Shown one piece after another: positions 45,943-54,580 of a stretch of DNA of 64,000 bases. The stretch comes from Arthrobacter sp. FW306-2-2C-D06B (GTDB lineage Bacteria; Actinomycetota; Actinomycetes; Actinomycetales; Micrococcaceae), in assembly GCF_021789175.1 (NCBI RefSeq), contig NZ_CP084560.1, positions 310,001 through 374,000 on the forward strand. The letters run 5' to 3'. Numbering within the stretch: the first letter of the stretch is position 1; each line of letters starts with the position of its first letter. The position numbers were made by a program, and so were the translations under genes. Under the pieces are notes generated by a model, which was not told where the DNA came from, ran no database searches, and saw nothing but the letters and a program-made list of their open reading frames with translations.

Positions 45943-46015
45943 TCATGTCTGAAGGGGTTTCGTGGATGTGCAGAAAGTCCGGGAGAGGCAAGCCTCCGGA
46001 ACCGAAGGCTGGTCC

Positions 46016-46044
46016 TTGGGCATAGCGGGAGCAGCGGTTAAGCT
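46016..46044 (+). promoter_or_regulatory. Putative housekeeping promoter of the ECF sigma gene
   Basis: TTGGGC at 46016-46021 and TAAGCT at 46039-46044 are separated by 17 bp. Transcription from here would start near 46052 and supports the GTG at 46136 as the translation start. Confidence 0.45.
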
Positions 46045-46135
46045 AGGTGAGGCTGCCCGGCCCTGCAGCGCTCGGGCGGTACCGAGGATCTCGCTTGGAT
46101 CCGGACATTCGCTCCCCAACGAAAGCCACGCTTCA

Positions 46136-46690
46136 GTGACCGACGCCTTGACCGATGCAGCATTGCTGGCCCTTCGCGGCCGGGAGGCTGAACTGTTCAG
46201 CGCCGTCTACCAGGCCTTTGCGGGCCAGGTGCTCGGCTACCTGACAGCCAAAGGTGTTTCGGATCCCGAAGCCGTCACTCAGGACGTCTTTCTTGCCGTC
46301 CTGCCGCGCGTTGAGACGATCACGGGCGGCGTCAGCGGTCTGCGGACCTTCGTCTTCTCGGTGGCCCACGCCCGGATGGTGGATGATCACCGACGGCAAA
46401 GCAGGGCGCCCGAGCACCACGAGTTTGAACCTGAGCGTGACACGCGCCAATCGAGTTCGGCGGAAGCCGAAGCGATGGACCGTGTGGCGCCAGGCGAAGT
46501 CATGGCGCTGCTGGATCTCCTTCGGGAAGATCAGCGGGAAGTCTTGGCGCTTCGCATTGTTGCCGGTCTGACTGTGGACCAAGCAGCCGAAATCATGGGG
46601 AAAAGCCAAGGCGCAGTCAAGCAATTGCAGCGCCGGGCGTTGAATGCACTCCGCGAGCACTCGGTAGTAAAGGAATACGTGGCCCCATGA
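46136..46690 (+). CDS. ECF-type RNA polymerase sigma factor
   Basis: A 184-residue sigma factor with region 2 (YQAFAGQVLGYLTAKG, AVTQDVFLAVLPR) and region 4 (LREDQREVLALRIVAGLTVDQAAEIMGKSQGAVKQLQRRAL). The linker is acidic and Ser-rich. GTG 46136 gives the usual ECF length and lies downstream of a promoter; an extension back to 45962 is possible but would be atypical. The stop overlaps the next gene (ATGA), whose membrane protein is a probable anti-sigma partner. The region 4 pattern resembles BldN-type sigma factors. Confidence 0.88.
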   Translation: MTDALTDAALLALRGREAELFSAVYQAFAGQVLGYLTAKGVSDPEAVTQDVFLAVLPRVETITGGVSGLRTFVFSVAHARMVDDHRRQSRAPEHHEFEPERDTRQSSSAEAEAMDRVAPGEVMALLDLLREDQREVLALRIVAGLTVDQAAEIMGKSQGAVKQLQRRALNALREHSVVKEYVAP

Positions 46691-47499
46691 TGCGTTGGGA
46701 TTGCAAGGACATTGACCGCGACGCGATCATCCTCGAGCTCATGCTTGAGGCTGGCCTCACGGACGCCCCCGAACTCACGGATTCGCTGTATGCAATGGAG
46801 TCCTTCGCGTCCATGCCCGCGCCGGTCCCAGGTCCCGCACTCGCGGCGATGCTGGCTGGCTCGGCAGCGGGCGATTCTGCAAACAATCTTCCTTACGACG
46901 AGCTCGGCAGGCGGCGTCAGTTGCGCAAGCATCGCCCCGCCGTCATTGGTGCCGCCGTCCTGACCGCCATGGGCCTGGGTGTTGGTGGCGTTGCGGCGGC
47001 TAGCGGCGGATTCAGCAAGGGTACCCCGGAGTTCATGCAGACGCTGATCTCTGGCTGGGCGCCCGCTTGGACCACAGCTCCGCCGTCGCTGGTACCTCCA
47101 GCCCCCGCCCAGGACTCCCCGAAAGTCACGACCCATCCTGCTCCCGCCGACCTGCCGCCGGCGGTGCCACCAGTGGCAGGCCCGTCGGCGGACCCAGTGT
47201 CTCCGGCCCCGGCCGGCACTGGTGAGGCAGCGCACGAGCCGGTAGCCCCAGCGGCCGTTCCGGCCCCGGCAGGCCGGCCAAGCGACGAGCAATCCGAAGC
47301 GCCGAGGCAACCGCACACCGAGCCTAGGACCGACTCGCAGGGAATCCCCCCACAGCCCAAGCCGGCCATCCCATCGGCCCCGGCGGCGAAGGACCTCCAA
47401 AACGGGGTGCAGCAAGCAGTCGAGAACGCCCAGGACGACGTGTCCCTGAAGCCTGCCGGGCCGTCGCTGCGTTGGCTCCTTGGACTGCTGTCCCGCTAG
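46687..47499 (+). CDS. Probable anti-sigma factor, single-pass, Pro/Ala-rich
   Basis: A 270-residue protein coupled to the sigma gene by ATGA. A cytoplasmic N-terminal domain of about 83 residues (MLEAGLTDAPELTDSLYAME, Ala-rich) precedes one membrane segment (about 84-106). The outside part is about 160 residues, very rich in Pro, Ala and Ser, apparently disordered, ending in a basic LRWLLGLLSR. No zinc-type HxxxCxxC motif is present, so it would be a non-ZAS anti-sigma. The assignment rests on topology and coupling. Confidence 0.7.
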   Translation: MMRWDCKDIDRDAIILELMLEAGLTDAPELTDSLYAMESFASMPAPVPGPALAAMLAGSAAGDSANNLPYDELGRRRQLRKHRPAVIGAAVLTAMGLGVGGVAAASGGFSKGTPEFMQTLISGWAPAWTTAPPSLVPPAPAQDSPKVTTHPAPADLPPAVPPVAGPSADPVSPAPAGTGEAAHEPVAPAAVPAPAGRPSDEQSEAPRQPHTEPRTDSQGIPPQPKPAIPSAPAAKDLQNGVQQAVENAQDDVSLKPAGPSLRWLLGLLSR

Positions 47500-47511
47500 T
47501 AGGCTGAAGCT

Positions 47512-47937
47512 ATGACACACGTCAACGATCCGGCAGTCATTGACCGGCTTATGCGAACAAAGGGACGCTGGGCAATCGTGGGACTCAGCACGAATGAGTG
47601 GCGCTCTGCGTTCGAGGTAGCTCTCTACGTTCGCGACACGATGGGCATGGAGATCATCCCGATCAACCAAAAAGGCGAAGACGTCCACGGTGAAACCGGG
47701 TACAAATTCCTTGCCGACGTTCCGTTCGAGAAGCAGCCGATCGACGTGGTCGACTGCTTTGTGAACTCCTCGCGCGTCGGCGCCGTAGTGGACGAAGCGA
47801 TTGCCGTGGGAGCGAAAGCCGTGTGGCTCCAGCTCGGAGTAATTGACGAGGACGCAGCGGAACGGGCCAAAGCTGCGGGCCTGGACGTCGTCATGAACGC
47901 TTGTCCGGCACAGATGGGCTGGCGGAGCGGCATCTAG
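47512..47937 (+). CDS. CoA-binding domain protein (YccU-like)
   Basis: A 141-residue single-domain Rossmann protein of the CoA_binding family. WAIVGLSTNEWRSAFEVALYVRDTMGMEIIPINQKGEDVHG, VDCFVNSSRVGAVVDEAI and WLQLGVIDEDAAERAKAAGLDVVMNACP match the family. Ligand and role unknown. Lies 12 bp after the anti-sigma gene and could be cotranscribed. Confidence 0.9.
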   Translation: MTHVNDPAVIDRLMRTKGRWAIVGLSTNEWRSAFEVALYVRDTMGMEIIPINQKGEDVHGETGYKFLADVPFEKQPIDVVDCFVNSSRVGAVVDEAIAVGAKAVWLQLGVIDEDAAERAKAAGLDVVMNACPAQMGWRSGI

Positions 47938-48008
47938 CCGTCGTTTTCCGTTAACCGTCCGCTGGTATGTTTCGGGGGCAATCACCTTTTCGAGACCAGG
48001 GAATTCCC

Positions 48009-48851
48009 ATGTGTGACGACCACCGCTCCACCGCCAGCCGACGCACCGCGCTAGGCTTCCTCGGGGCTTCCCTCGTGGCTGGGCTGGGGGCATGTGCGGT
48101 CCCGGGAAACCCGTCTCCAGAAAGCCCGACGGCGACCCCCGGCGCTGCGGGTCCCTCGCCGTCGACGTCCGCAAGCGCCGCGACGAGTCCCACGCCAAGC
48201 CCCGCCGGCCCTGGGCGGCTCCGGAATCCCTTCGTCCCGGACTTCACGCTGCCGCCTATCCAAGGCGGACTGGCTCCCGTGATCACCAAAATCCCCACCA
48301 AACATCCCGTGGTGTTCCTCACGATCGACGACGGACTGGTCAAGTCACCGGAAAGCGTCAGGCTCCTCGCGGAGAACGGCTACCCGGCCACCCTGTTCCT
48401 GACGAGCAACACGGTCCGCGACAACCCCGCATTCTTCAAGGCGTTCATGGCGCAGGGGAGCCTGGTTGAAAACCACACGGTCAGCCACAACGTCAACATG
48501 ACCACGCAATGGGGCTACCAGCGTCAGCTTGACGACATCGCAGGCATGCAGGATTTCGCCTTCCAGCAGTACGGTCGCAAGCCCACCCTGTTCAGGCCAC
48601 CTGGTGGTGCCTACTCAACCGCGATGCGCCAAGCCGTGGCCGCCGCCGGCTTGAAGGCGATCGTTACGTGGGAGGCCAAGGCCAATGCCGGGCGCATGGA
48701 CTACCAGTACGGCAATTCCCTCCGACCCGGCGACATCGTCCTGATGCACTTCCGCCCCGAATTCGCGGCGGACTTCGAGGCGTTCCGCTCGGCGCAAGTG
48801 GCTGCCGGCCTGGAAGTGGTGCTCCTCGAGGACTTCCTGGACGTTGCGTGA
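48009..48851 (+). CDS. Polysaccharide deacetylase lipoprotein
   Basis: A 280-residue exported NodB-domain enzyme. N-terminus carries SRRTALGFLGASLVAGLGAC, a Tat-like, lipoprotein-type signal, followed by a Pro/Ser/Thr-rich linker to about residue 70. NodB motifs: TIDDG (metal-binding Asp), HTVSH (metal-binding His pair) and RPPGGAYS. Substrate could be peptidoglycan or chitin-type glycan. ATG 48009 follows AGGGAA. Confidence 0.88.
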   Translation: MCDDHRSTASRRTALGFLGASLVAGLGACAVPGNPSPESPTATPGAAGPSPSTSASAATSPTPSPAGPGRLRNPFVPDFTLPPIQGGLAPVITKIPTKHPVVFLTIDDGLVKSPESVRLLAENGYPATLFLTSNTVRDNPAFFKAFMAQGSLVENHTVSHNVNMTTQWGYQRQLDDIAGMQDFAFQQYGRKPTLFRPPGGAYSTAMRQAVAAAGLKAIVTWEAKANAGRMDYQYGNSLRPGDIVLMHFRPEFAADFEAFRSAQVAAGLEVVLLEDFLDVA

Positions 48852-48894
48852 GGCGGTAGGTCCGCTAGTCGTCGCACTCCGCTAGTCTCGCTAC

Positions 48895-49296
48895 ATGGAC
48901 GCTGCCACACTCCGCCAAATCTGCCTTGCCTTCCCTGGGACCTATGAAGACTTCCCGTTCGGCCCGGAAACCTCGGTTTTCAAAGTCCGGTCCGCTGTGT
49001 CCGGCGGATCCAAGCAGGAAGGCAAGATGTTCGCCGCATCTGCCATGGACGATCAGAACTTGGCAGTGAGCCTCAAATGCGACCCCGCCTTGGCCGTGCA
49101 ACTTCGCTCGGCCCATCCGGAAATCACCGGCGCCTGGCACATGAACAAGACGCACTGGAATGGCGTGCGCCTGGACGGCGCACTCCCTGACTCCATGGTC
49201 CGGGACATGGTGGAGGATTCCTATGACCTGGTGGTCTCCTCATTGAACCGCAAGCAGCAGGAGCAGCTGGGCTGGGCCCGGCTCGCCAAGGACTGA
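48895..49296 (+). CDS. MmcQ/YjbR family protein
   Basis: A 133-residue DNA-binding-fold protein of the MmcQ/YjbR family. FPGTYEDFPFGPETSVFKV at residues about 13-31, then KMFAASAM, SLKCDP, AWHMNKTHWNGVRLDG and the C-terminal LVVSSLNRK. Function not established for the family. Promoter and ribosome site are weak. Confidence 0.9.
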   Translation: MDAATLRQICLAFPGTYEDFPFGPETSVFKVRSAVSGGSKQEGKMFAASAMDDQNLAVSLKCDPALAVQLRSAHPEITGAWHMNKTHWNGVRLDGALPDSMVRDMVEDSYDLVVSSLNRKQQEQLGWARLAKD

Positions 49297-49378
49297 CACG
49301 CGGACCCCGTCTGCTGCTTCGGCTAGATTGTGAGTGGACCGCACCTTCCATCGCCTCGAAGCAATCAGGAGGAGCCAG

Positions 49379-50008
49379 ATGCTGGAACAAAAGACCCTCG
49401 ATGAGCTATGGAATTTTGAGGACCCCGCGTTGTCGGAAGCCCGATTCCGCGAAGCCATGGCGGATCCCGCCTACGATGCCTTTGAGCGGGCCGAGCTCGC
49501 CACCCAATTGGGCCGGGCGATCGGCCTGCAGGGCCGCTTCGAGGAAGCGGACGCTCTCTTGGACGGTATTGACGCCGAAGAGGAGCCCACCATTGCGGTG
49601 CGGATCCTCCTGGAGCGGGGCCGCCTGCTCAACTCCGCCGGCCACCCTGCCATGGCCGTTCCGCTCTTCGAGCAGGCCGCCGAGATGGGCGACCTCTTAG
49701 GCGAAGATTTCCTCGCCGTGGACGCACTTCATATGCTGGCCATCGCGGACTCCGGCCACCAGGAATCATGGACGCGCAGCGCGCTTGAGTATGCTTCCGC
49801 CGTCGACGATTCGCGCACCAAACGGTGGATGGTTTCCCTGCACAACAACCTCGGTTGGGCGATGTACGACGACGGTCGCCGCACCGAGGCGATGGTGGAA
49901 TTCCAGCTCGCTGAGCAGTGGGCCGAGCGGGTAGGAACCGAGCAACAGCAGCAATGGGCGCGCGAGGCCATCGCTCAGTGCGCAAAATCCCTGAATTTAC
50001 GGGGTTAA
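49379..50008 (+). CDS. TPR-containing protein
   Basis: A 209-residue, mostly helical soluble protein with tetratricopeptide-like repeats, clearest in FERAELATQLGRAIGLQGRFEEADALLDGI, AMAVPLFEQAAEMGDLLGE and LHNNLGWAMYDDGRRTEAMVEFQLAEQ. ATG 49379 has GGAGGA eight bases upstream; an in-frame GTG at 49334 lacks it. Probably a scaffold protein; partner unknown. Confidence 0.85.
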   Translation: MLEQKTLDELWNFEDPALSEARFREAMADPAYDAFERAELATQLGRAIGLQGRFEEADALLDGIDAEEEPTIAVRILLERGRLLNSAGHPAMAVPLFEQAAEMGDLLGEDFLAVDALHMLAIADSGHQESWTRSALEYASAVDDSRTKRWMVSLHNNLGWAMYDDGRRTEAMVEFQLAEQWAERVGTEQQQQWAREAIAQCAKSLNLRG

Positions 50009-50054
50009 AGCACCCAAATGACCCCATCGGGCGGCAGGATCGTCAGATCACATT

Positions 50055-50081
50055 TTGACAAAAGTTGATCGAAAGTACCCT
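50055..50081 (+). promoter_or_regulatory. Possible promoter of ngcE
   Basis: TTGACA at 50055-50060 is followed after 15 bp by TACCCT at 50076-50081. Spacing is short, so the assignment is tentative. The surrounding leader is the most A/T-rich part of this region. Confidence 0.35.
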
Positions 50082-50217
50082 CAAATATTGCTTTTCAATC
50101 ACTCGTGGTGAAGTATGTCACACGAAGGGCGCGTCGCAGCGGCGGTGCCCGGACCGATCGACTGCCGGCCGAGGCGCCGTCAAAGTTCGGTACTACGAGT
50201 CTCTGGAGGGTTTTAGG

Positions 50218-51627
50218 ATGAACGTTCAGCAGCAGTCTTTTGCACGCCGCGGTTTCCTCCGCGGCGCGCTTGCCGCGGCAGTACTTGTGCCGATGGCCGG
50301 TTCGATCGCCTCATGCGCGGGGGGTGGCGGCGGAGGAACCACTGGTCCAACGGGGACCGTTTCGGATACCAATCCGTTCGGCATGGCAGACAAGTCCACT
50401 GTTGACGCCGTGATCTTCAAGGGCGGGTATGGAATCGACTACGTCGACTTCGCCGGCAAGGGCTTCGAAAACGCGCATTCCGGTTCCACAGCAAAGATTT
50501 CCCCGTCCACGGACATCGCGCAGGAGCTCCAGCCGCGATTCGTCGGCGGCAACCCGCCGGACCTAATCGACAACTCCGGAGCCAAGGCCATCGGGTTCAG
50601 CACCATCCTGGCCCAGCTCGAAGACCTCACCAGCGTAGTCAACGCAAAGAACCTCGAGGGCAAGGTCATCAAGGACACCCTCTACGGCGGAGTCCTCGCT
50701 CCGGGTACCTTCGAAGGCAAGTTGGCGGCCTTGAACTACGTCCTGACCGTCTACGCAATGTGGTACTCCGACGCCCTGCTCAAGGACAACGGCTGGTCCG
50801 TTCCCAAGACCTGGGACGAGATGTACGCACTCGGCGAGCAGGCCAAGGCCAAGGGCAAATACCTGTTCGTGTGGGGCAAGGAAGCCGCCACGTACTACCA
50901 GGAAATGGCTATCTCTTCCGCCATCAAGGAAGGCGGACACGACGTCCGCCTAGGTTTGGAAAACCTCAAGGCAGATTGCTGGTCACATCCTGCACTCCAG
51001 AGCGTCTTTACCGCCCTGAACAAGATCGTCAAGGCAGGCCACTTCAAGCCCGGCGGTTCAGGCACCCAGTTCACGGCAGCACAGGCACAGTGGAGCAACG
51101 CCCAGGAAGCAGTGTTCTACCCGTCCGGTTCGTGGATCGAAAACGAAATGAAGGACCAGACGAAGTCCGGTTTCAAGATGACCGGTGCGCCCGTCCCGTC
51201 GGTGACCACCAGTTCCAAACTGCCGTACGCGTCACTGCACAGCGCAGCGGGCGAACCCTTCGTGGTTCCTTCGCAGGGCAAGAACGTGCCGGGCGGCAAG
51301 GAATTGCTCCGCGTCATGCTGTCCAAGGACGCTGCCACCAACTTCGCCAAGACCAAGCTGGCGCCCACCATCGTCAAGGACACCGTTCCCTCCGACGGGT
51401 TCGGCTCCACGGCTTTGGTCTCCCAGACCAAGCTGCTCAGCGACGCGGGCGACAATATCTACACCTGGAACTTCATTGACCTTTATGGCACCAACAAGGA
51501 CCAGCTGGTTGTGTGGAACACGTTCCTCGATGGAAAGTCCGACGTCGCCACGCTGACGTCGGACCTGCAAAAGATCACCGACAAGGTCCGTAACGACAGC
51601 TCGGTCAAGAAGATTGAAGTGAAGTGA
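50218..51627 (+). CDS. ngcE: N-acetylglucosamine/chitobiose ABC transporter binding lipoprotein
   Basis: A 469-residue solute-binding protein of the NgcE type. N-terminus has a twin arginine (ARRGFLRG) and a lipobox IASC with Cys33, as in NgcE. Diagnostic sequence: VDAVIFKGGYGIDY, ELQPRFVGGNPPDLIDNSGA, GTFEGKLAALNYVLTVYAMWYSDALLKDNGW and PKTWDEMYAL. Binds N-acetylglucosamine or diacetylchitobiose. ATG 50218 follows GGAGGG; open frame upstream has no such site. First gene of ngcEFG. Confidence 0.85.
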   Translation: MNVQQQSFARRGFLRGALAAAVLVPMAGSIASCAGGGGGGTTGPTGTVSDTNPFGMADKSTVDAVIFKGGYGIDYVDFAGKGFENAHSGSTAKISPSTDIAQELQPRFVGGNPPDLIDNSGAKAIGFSTILAQLEDLTSVVNAKNLEGKVIKDTLYGGVLAPGTFEGKLAALNYVLTVYAMWYSDALLKDNGWSVPKTWDEMYALGEQAKAKGKYLFVWGKEAATYYQEMAISSAIKEGGHDVRLGLENLKADCWSHPALQSVFTALNKIVKAGHFKPGGSGTQFTAAQAQWSNAQEAVFYPSGSWIENEMKDQTKSGFKMTGAPVPSVTTSSKLPYASLHSAAGEPFVVPSQGKNVPGGKELLRVMLSKDAATNFAKTKLAPTIVKDTVPSDGFGSTALVSQTKLLSDAGDNIYTWNFIDLYGTNKDQLVVWNTFLDGKSDVATLTSDLQKITDKVRNDSSVKKIEVK

Positions 51628-52649
51628 CTTCAGTGAAAGCAAAAACACTCCGGATCGACGGCGGCGCGTCCGCCGCCGTCGTTCCGGATACCGCACCACC
51701 CGTCTACAAGAGGCGGCGCAAGCCCTTGACTTTCGACAAGGTCAGTTTCTTCGTGGTCTTCCTGGGCCTGCCCCTGGCGATCTACCTTCTGTTTGTGATT
51801 TGGCCCTTCATCCAGGCGTTCGGCTACTCCCTGACGGACTGGAGCGGTTTTTCGCCTGACCAGAACTTCATCGGACTTGAGAACTACCGGAAGCTCTTCA
51901 CGGATGACATCTTCATGAAGGCCATGGGGAACAACATCCTGTTGGTCATCTGCCTGCCTATCATCACCATCATTCTCAGCCTTGTGCTGGCAACGTTGGT
52001 GACCGTGGGCGGCAGCAGCAAGGGCCAGATCAAGGGCCTGCGTAATTCCAGCTTCTACCGGGTTGTCTCTTTCTTCCCCTACACGATTCCGGCGATTGCC
52101 ATCGGCATCATGTGGGGCCAGATCTACGATCCCTCGGGTGGCCTCCTGAACGGCATCCTCACTTCCCTCGGCATGGACCAGTTCAAGTCCTACGCTTGGC
52201 TCGGGGATAAGAACACGGCCATGATCGCCACGATGTTCGTGATCGTGTGGGGCTTCATCGGCTTCTACATGGTGCTTTTCGTGGCGGGCATTAAAGGTAT
52301 CCCTGCCGAGCTGTTTGAGGCCGCCCGGATTGACGGGGCGGGGCGTTTCCGCACTGCCGTGTCGATCACCATCCCGCTGATCCGGGACAACATCCAGACG
52401 GCCTACATCTACATGGGCATTTTGGCGCTGGATGCCTTCGTCTATATGGCAGCCCTGAACTCCGGCGGTGGCCCGGACAACTCCACCCTGGTGATGTCCC
52501 AGCAGCTCTTCTTCACCGCCTTCACCAAGGGCCAGTTCGGACTGGCCAGTGCCATGGGCGTTGTGCTGGCCGTAGCCACCCTGATCTTCTCCGGCCTCGT
52601 GTTCCTGGTCAACAGGCTCACTGGTGGCGACAAGGATGTGTCCCTCTGA
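51624..52649 (+). CDS. ngcF: N-acetylglucosamine/chitobiose ABC transporter permease
   Basis: A 341-residue permease with about six membrane segments after a cytoplasmic N-terminus; first segment VSFFVVFLGLPLAIYLLFVIWP. EAA loop ELFEAARIDGAGRFRTAVSITIPL. GTG start in a GTGA overlap with ngcE; the stop overlaps ngcG by TGATG. Confidence 0.85.
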   Translation: MTSVKAKTLRIDGGASAAVVPDTAPPVYKRRRKPLTFDKVSFFVVFLGLPLAIYLLFVIWPFIQAFGYSLTDWSGFSPDQNFIGLENYRKLFTDDIFMKAMGNNILLVICLPIITIILSLVLATLVTVGGSSKGQIKGLRNSSFYRVVSFFPYTIPAIAIGIMWGQIYDPSGGLLNGILTSLGMDQFKSYAWLGDKNTAMIATMFVIVWGFIGFYMVLFVAGIKGIPAELFEAARIDGAGRFRTAVSITIPLIRDNIQTAYIYMGILALDAFVYMAALNSGGGPDNSTLVMSQQLFFTAFTKGQFGLASAMGVVLAVATLIFSGLVFLVNRLTGGDKDVSL

Positions 52650-53542
52650 TGACTACCAAAATTGCCAGCCAGGAAATGAAGTCGCTGCACTTCAACCCGC
52701 GCAAACCGGCCACGACTCCCGGAGACAAGGTAGTGGGTGCCGTTTCCCATACGGCACTGACTATCTGGTCGCTCATCGTGATCCTGCCCTTGTTGTGGAC
52801 TTTCATGTCCTCCTTCAAGACCTCCAGCGAGATCTTCGCTTCGCCATTCGCCTTGCCCTCCCAATGGCGCTTCGACAATTACGTCAAGGCCTGGACCGAG
52901 GCAGGGATCGGAAGCTACTTCCTCAACTCCGTGATTGTGGTGGGGTCAGCCTTGGTGATAGTCATGGTCCTCGGAGCCATGTGCGCCTACGTCCTGGCGC
53001 GCTATGTCTTCTTCGGAAGCAAAGCGATCTACTACCTCATGCTGGCCGGGCTCACGTTCCCGATTTTCCTCGCCATGGTGCCTTTGTTCTTCGTCATGAA
53101 GAGAATCGGCCTCCTGAACACCCTGCCGGGCTTGACCTTGGTGTACGTCGGCTTCGCGCTGCCGTTCACGGTCTTCTTTCTGTTTTCCTTCTTCAAGTCG
53201 CTCCCTCACGAAATCACGGAAGCGGCTGCCCTGGATGGGGCCGGCGAGTGGCGGACGTTCTTCCAGGTCATGTTGCCGATGGCCAAGCCGGGACTCGCCT
53301 CGGTTGCCATCTTCAACTTCCTGGGCTTGTGGAACCAGTTCCTGATTCCGGTGGCCATCAACGCGGCAGGGCCCCGCGTGCTATCCCAAGGACTGGCCGC
53401 CTTTGCCGGCCAAATGGGTTATGCCGTGGACTTCGGCGCCCTGTTCGCGGCCGTCACAGTCACGGTGGTTCCGGTCCTGATCGTCTACGTCATCTTCCAG
53501 CGCCAGCTTCAGGGTTCGGTGTCGCAAGGCACTTCCAAATAG
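52649..53542 (+). CDS. ngcG: N-acetylglucosamine/chitobiose ABC transporter permease
   Basis: A 297-residue MalG-type permease. EAA loop EITEAAALDGAGEWRTFFQVMLP; ending VIFQRQLQGSVSQGTSK. Coupled to ngcF by TGATG. No ATPase or GlcNAc enzyme gene lies nearby; a shared MsiK ATPase is assumed. Confidence 0.85.
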   Translation: MTTKIASQEMKSLHFNPRKPATTPGDKVVGAVSHTALTIWSLIVILPLLWTFMSSFKTSSEIFASPFALPSQWRFDNYVKAWTEAGIGSYFLNSVIVVGSALVIVMVLGAMCAYVLARYVFFGSKAIYYLMLAGLTFPIFLAMVPLFFVMKRIGLLNTLPGLTLVYVGFALPFTVFFLFSFFKSLPHEITEAAALDGAGEWRTFFQVMLPMAKPGLASVAIFNFLGLWNQFLIPVAINAAGPRVLSQGLAAFAGQMGYAVDFGALFAAVTVTVVPVLIVYVIFQRQLQGSVSQGTSK

Positions 53543-53557
53543 CACGGCCGAGCTAAA

Positions 53558-53608
53558 AAGCGCCCGACGGCGGTTCCCACCATTGGTGAGGGCCGCCGTC
53601 GGGCGTTT
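53558..53608. terminator. Bidirectional terminator after ngcEFG
   Basis: AGCGCCCGACGGCGG pairs with CCGCCGTCGGGCGTTT, separated by a 20-nt loop. It lies between convergent genes. Confidence 0.8.
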
Positions 53609-53644
53609 CTAGGTGCTGCTCCGTGCCAACCGGCGCGGCCCGCG

Positions 53645-54499
53645 TCAGAGCCGCTGGTAACGGGAACGGAACAAGGAATAGATACCGTAGGCCATGAGTC
53701 CGAGGCTGACGAACCCCAGCACCCATCCGCCAAAGGGTTGCTTCAGGAAGGCTTTGAGTGCCGAGTCGAGGCCGCCTTGTTGGGAGGGGTCGTGCGCCGC
53801 TGTGGCGATCAGGATGAGCAAGCCGACGGCGCCGAGCGCCACCCCTTTCGCGCAATAGCCCACCACGCCGAGTATCGTAAACGCATCTCCCAAGGCCCCG
53901 GACGGTTTTCCCCTCAGGTTCTTTTCGTACTTGCGTGTGATCCCCATGAAGACGTAGGTGCCGGCGGCTGCCAGCAGCGCCACCCCGATGATCACCAGGA
54001 GGACGGTGCCGGGAGTGCTGGACATGAGGTCTGCGCTGGTCGAACGGGATTTCTCGCTGCTGCTGCTTGGACGGCTGAGCGCAAAACTGCCGAAAGTCAC
54101 CGCGGCCACAGCGAAGACGATTGCCTGTCCAGCCGCCTTGAGCCGGTTCATCCAGGGCTTCGAGCTGCCCCCGCTCCACCCCATCACGGCGTCGCTCGCC
54201 ATGTAGAGCGCGAGGACACCGCAGGCGATCAGCCCCGCCCACAAAAGAACGGCGCCGCCGGGCGTGGCGGCCATCTGGCCGACCGCGCCGCTTTGGTCGG
54301 CTTGGCCGGACGAGCCCAGCGCGATCCCGAGGGCGATGATCCCGATCAGAAGGTGTATCAGCCCTAAGGCAACGAAGCCTGCCCGCGCCACGACCCGGAC
54401 AGCCGGTGAATCCTTGGCGTCGTCTACGGCATCTCCCACCGAATCGGCGCCCCGGGACACCGCATTGCCAGCTTTGTTCATATGATCGTCCGCGCCCAT
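53645..54499 (-). CDS. DUF1206 membrane protein
   Basis: A 284-residue membrane protein with six predicted membrane segments arranged as three similar pairs, the DUF1206 layout; repeated cores are ARAGFVALGLIHLLIGIIAL, RLKAAGQAIVFAVAAVTFGSFAL and GYCAKGVALGAVGLLILIATAA. A basic cytoplasmic N-terminus precedes the first segment. ATG 54499 follows AAAGGAG. Function unknown. Confidence 0.88.
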   Translation of the reverse strand: MGADDHMNKAGNAVSRGADSVGDAVDDAKDSPAVRVVARAGFVALGLIHLLIGIIALGIALGSSGQADQSGAVGQMAATPGGAVLLWAGLIACGVLALYMASDAVMGWSGGSSKPWMNRLKAAGQAIVFAVAAVTFGSFALSRPSSSSEKSRSTSADLMSSTPGTVLLVIIGVALLAAAGTYVFMGITRKYEKNLRGKPSGALGDAFTILGVVGYCAKGVALGAVGLLILIATAAHDPSQQGGLDSALKAFLKQPFGGWVLGFVSLGLMAYGIYSLFRSRYQRL

Positions 54500-54580
54500 G
54501 GAGCTCCTTTGGTCTGTCCTCATCTTGCCACCGTGGGCTCCCAAGCGGGAGGGCACGCGACTACTGGATACGATGGGCGC

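Larger units (their letters stand above)
45803..46135 (+). other. Region between purA and the sigma factor, with an unexplained second hairpin
   Basis: Contains no recognised gene. A CGTAAC sequence at 45857-45862 followed 17 bp on by CGATTA resembles a BldN-type ECF promoter. A strong hairpin follows at 45894-45942. After it lies a housekeeping-type promoter at 46016-46044. An in-frame GTG at 45962 could extend the sigma factor gene upstream, but the promoter position argues against it. Confidence 0.5.

Noticed and set aside
45962..46135. Upstream extension of the ECF sigma factor
   Set aside because: It would add 58 residues unlike sigma factors and overlaps a plausible promoter; the GTG at 46136 gives the normal length.
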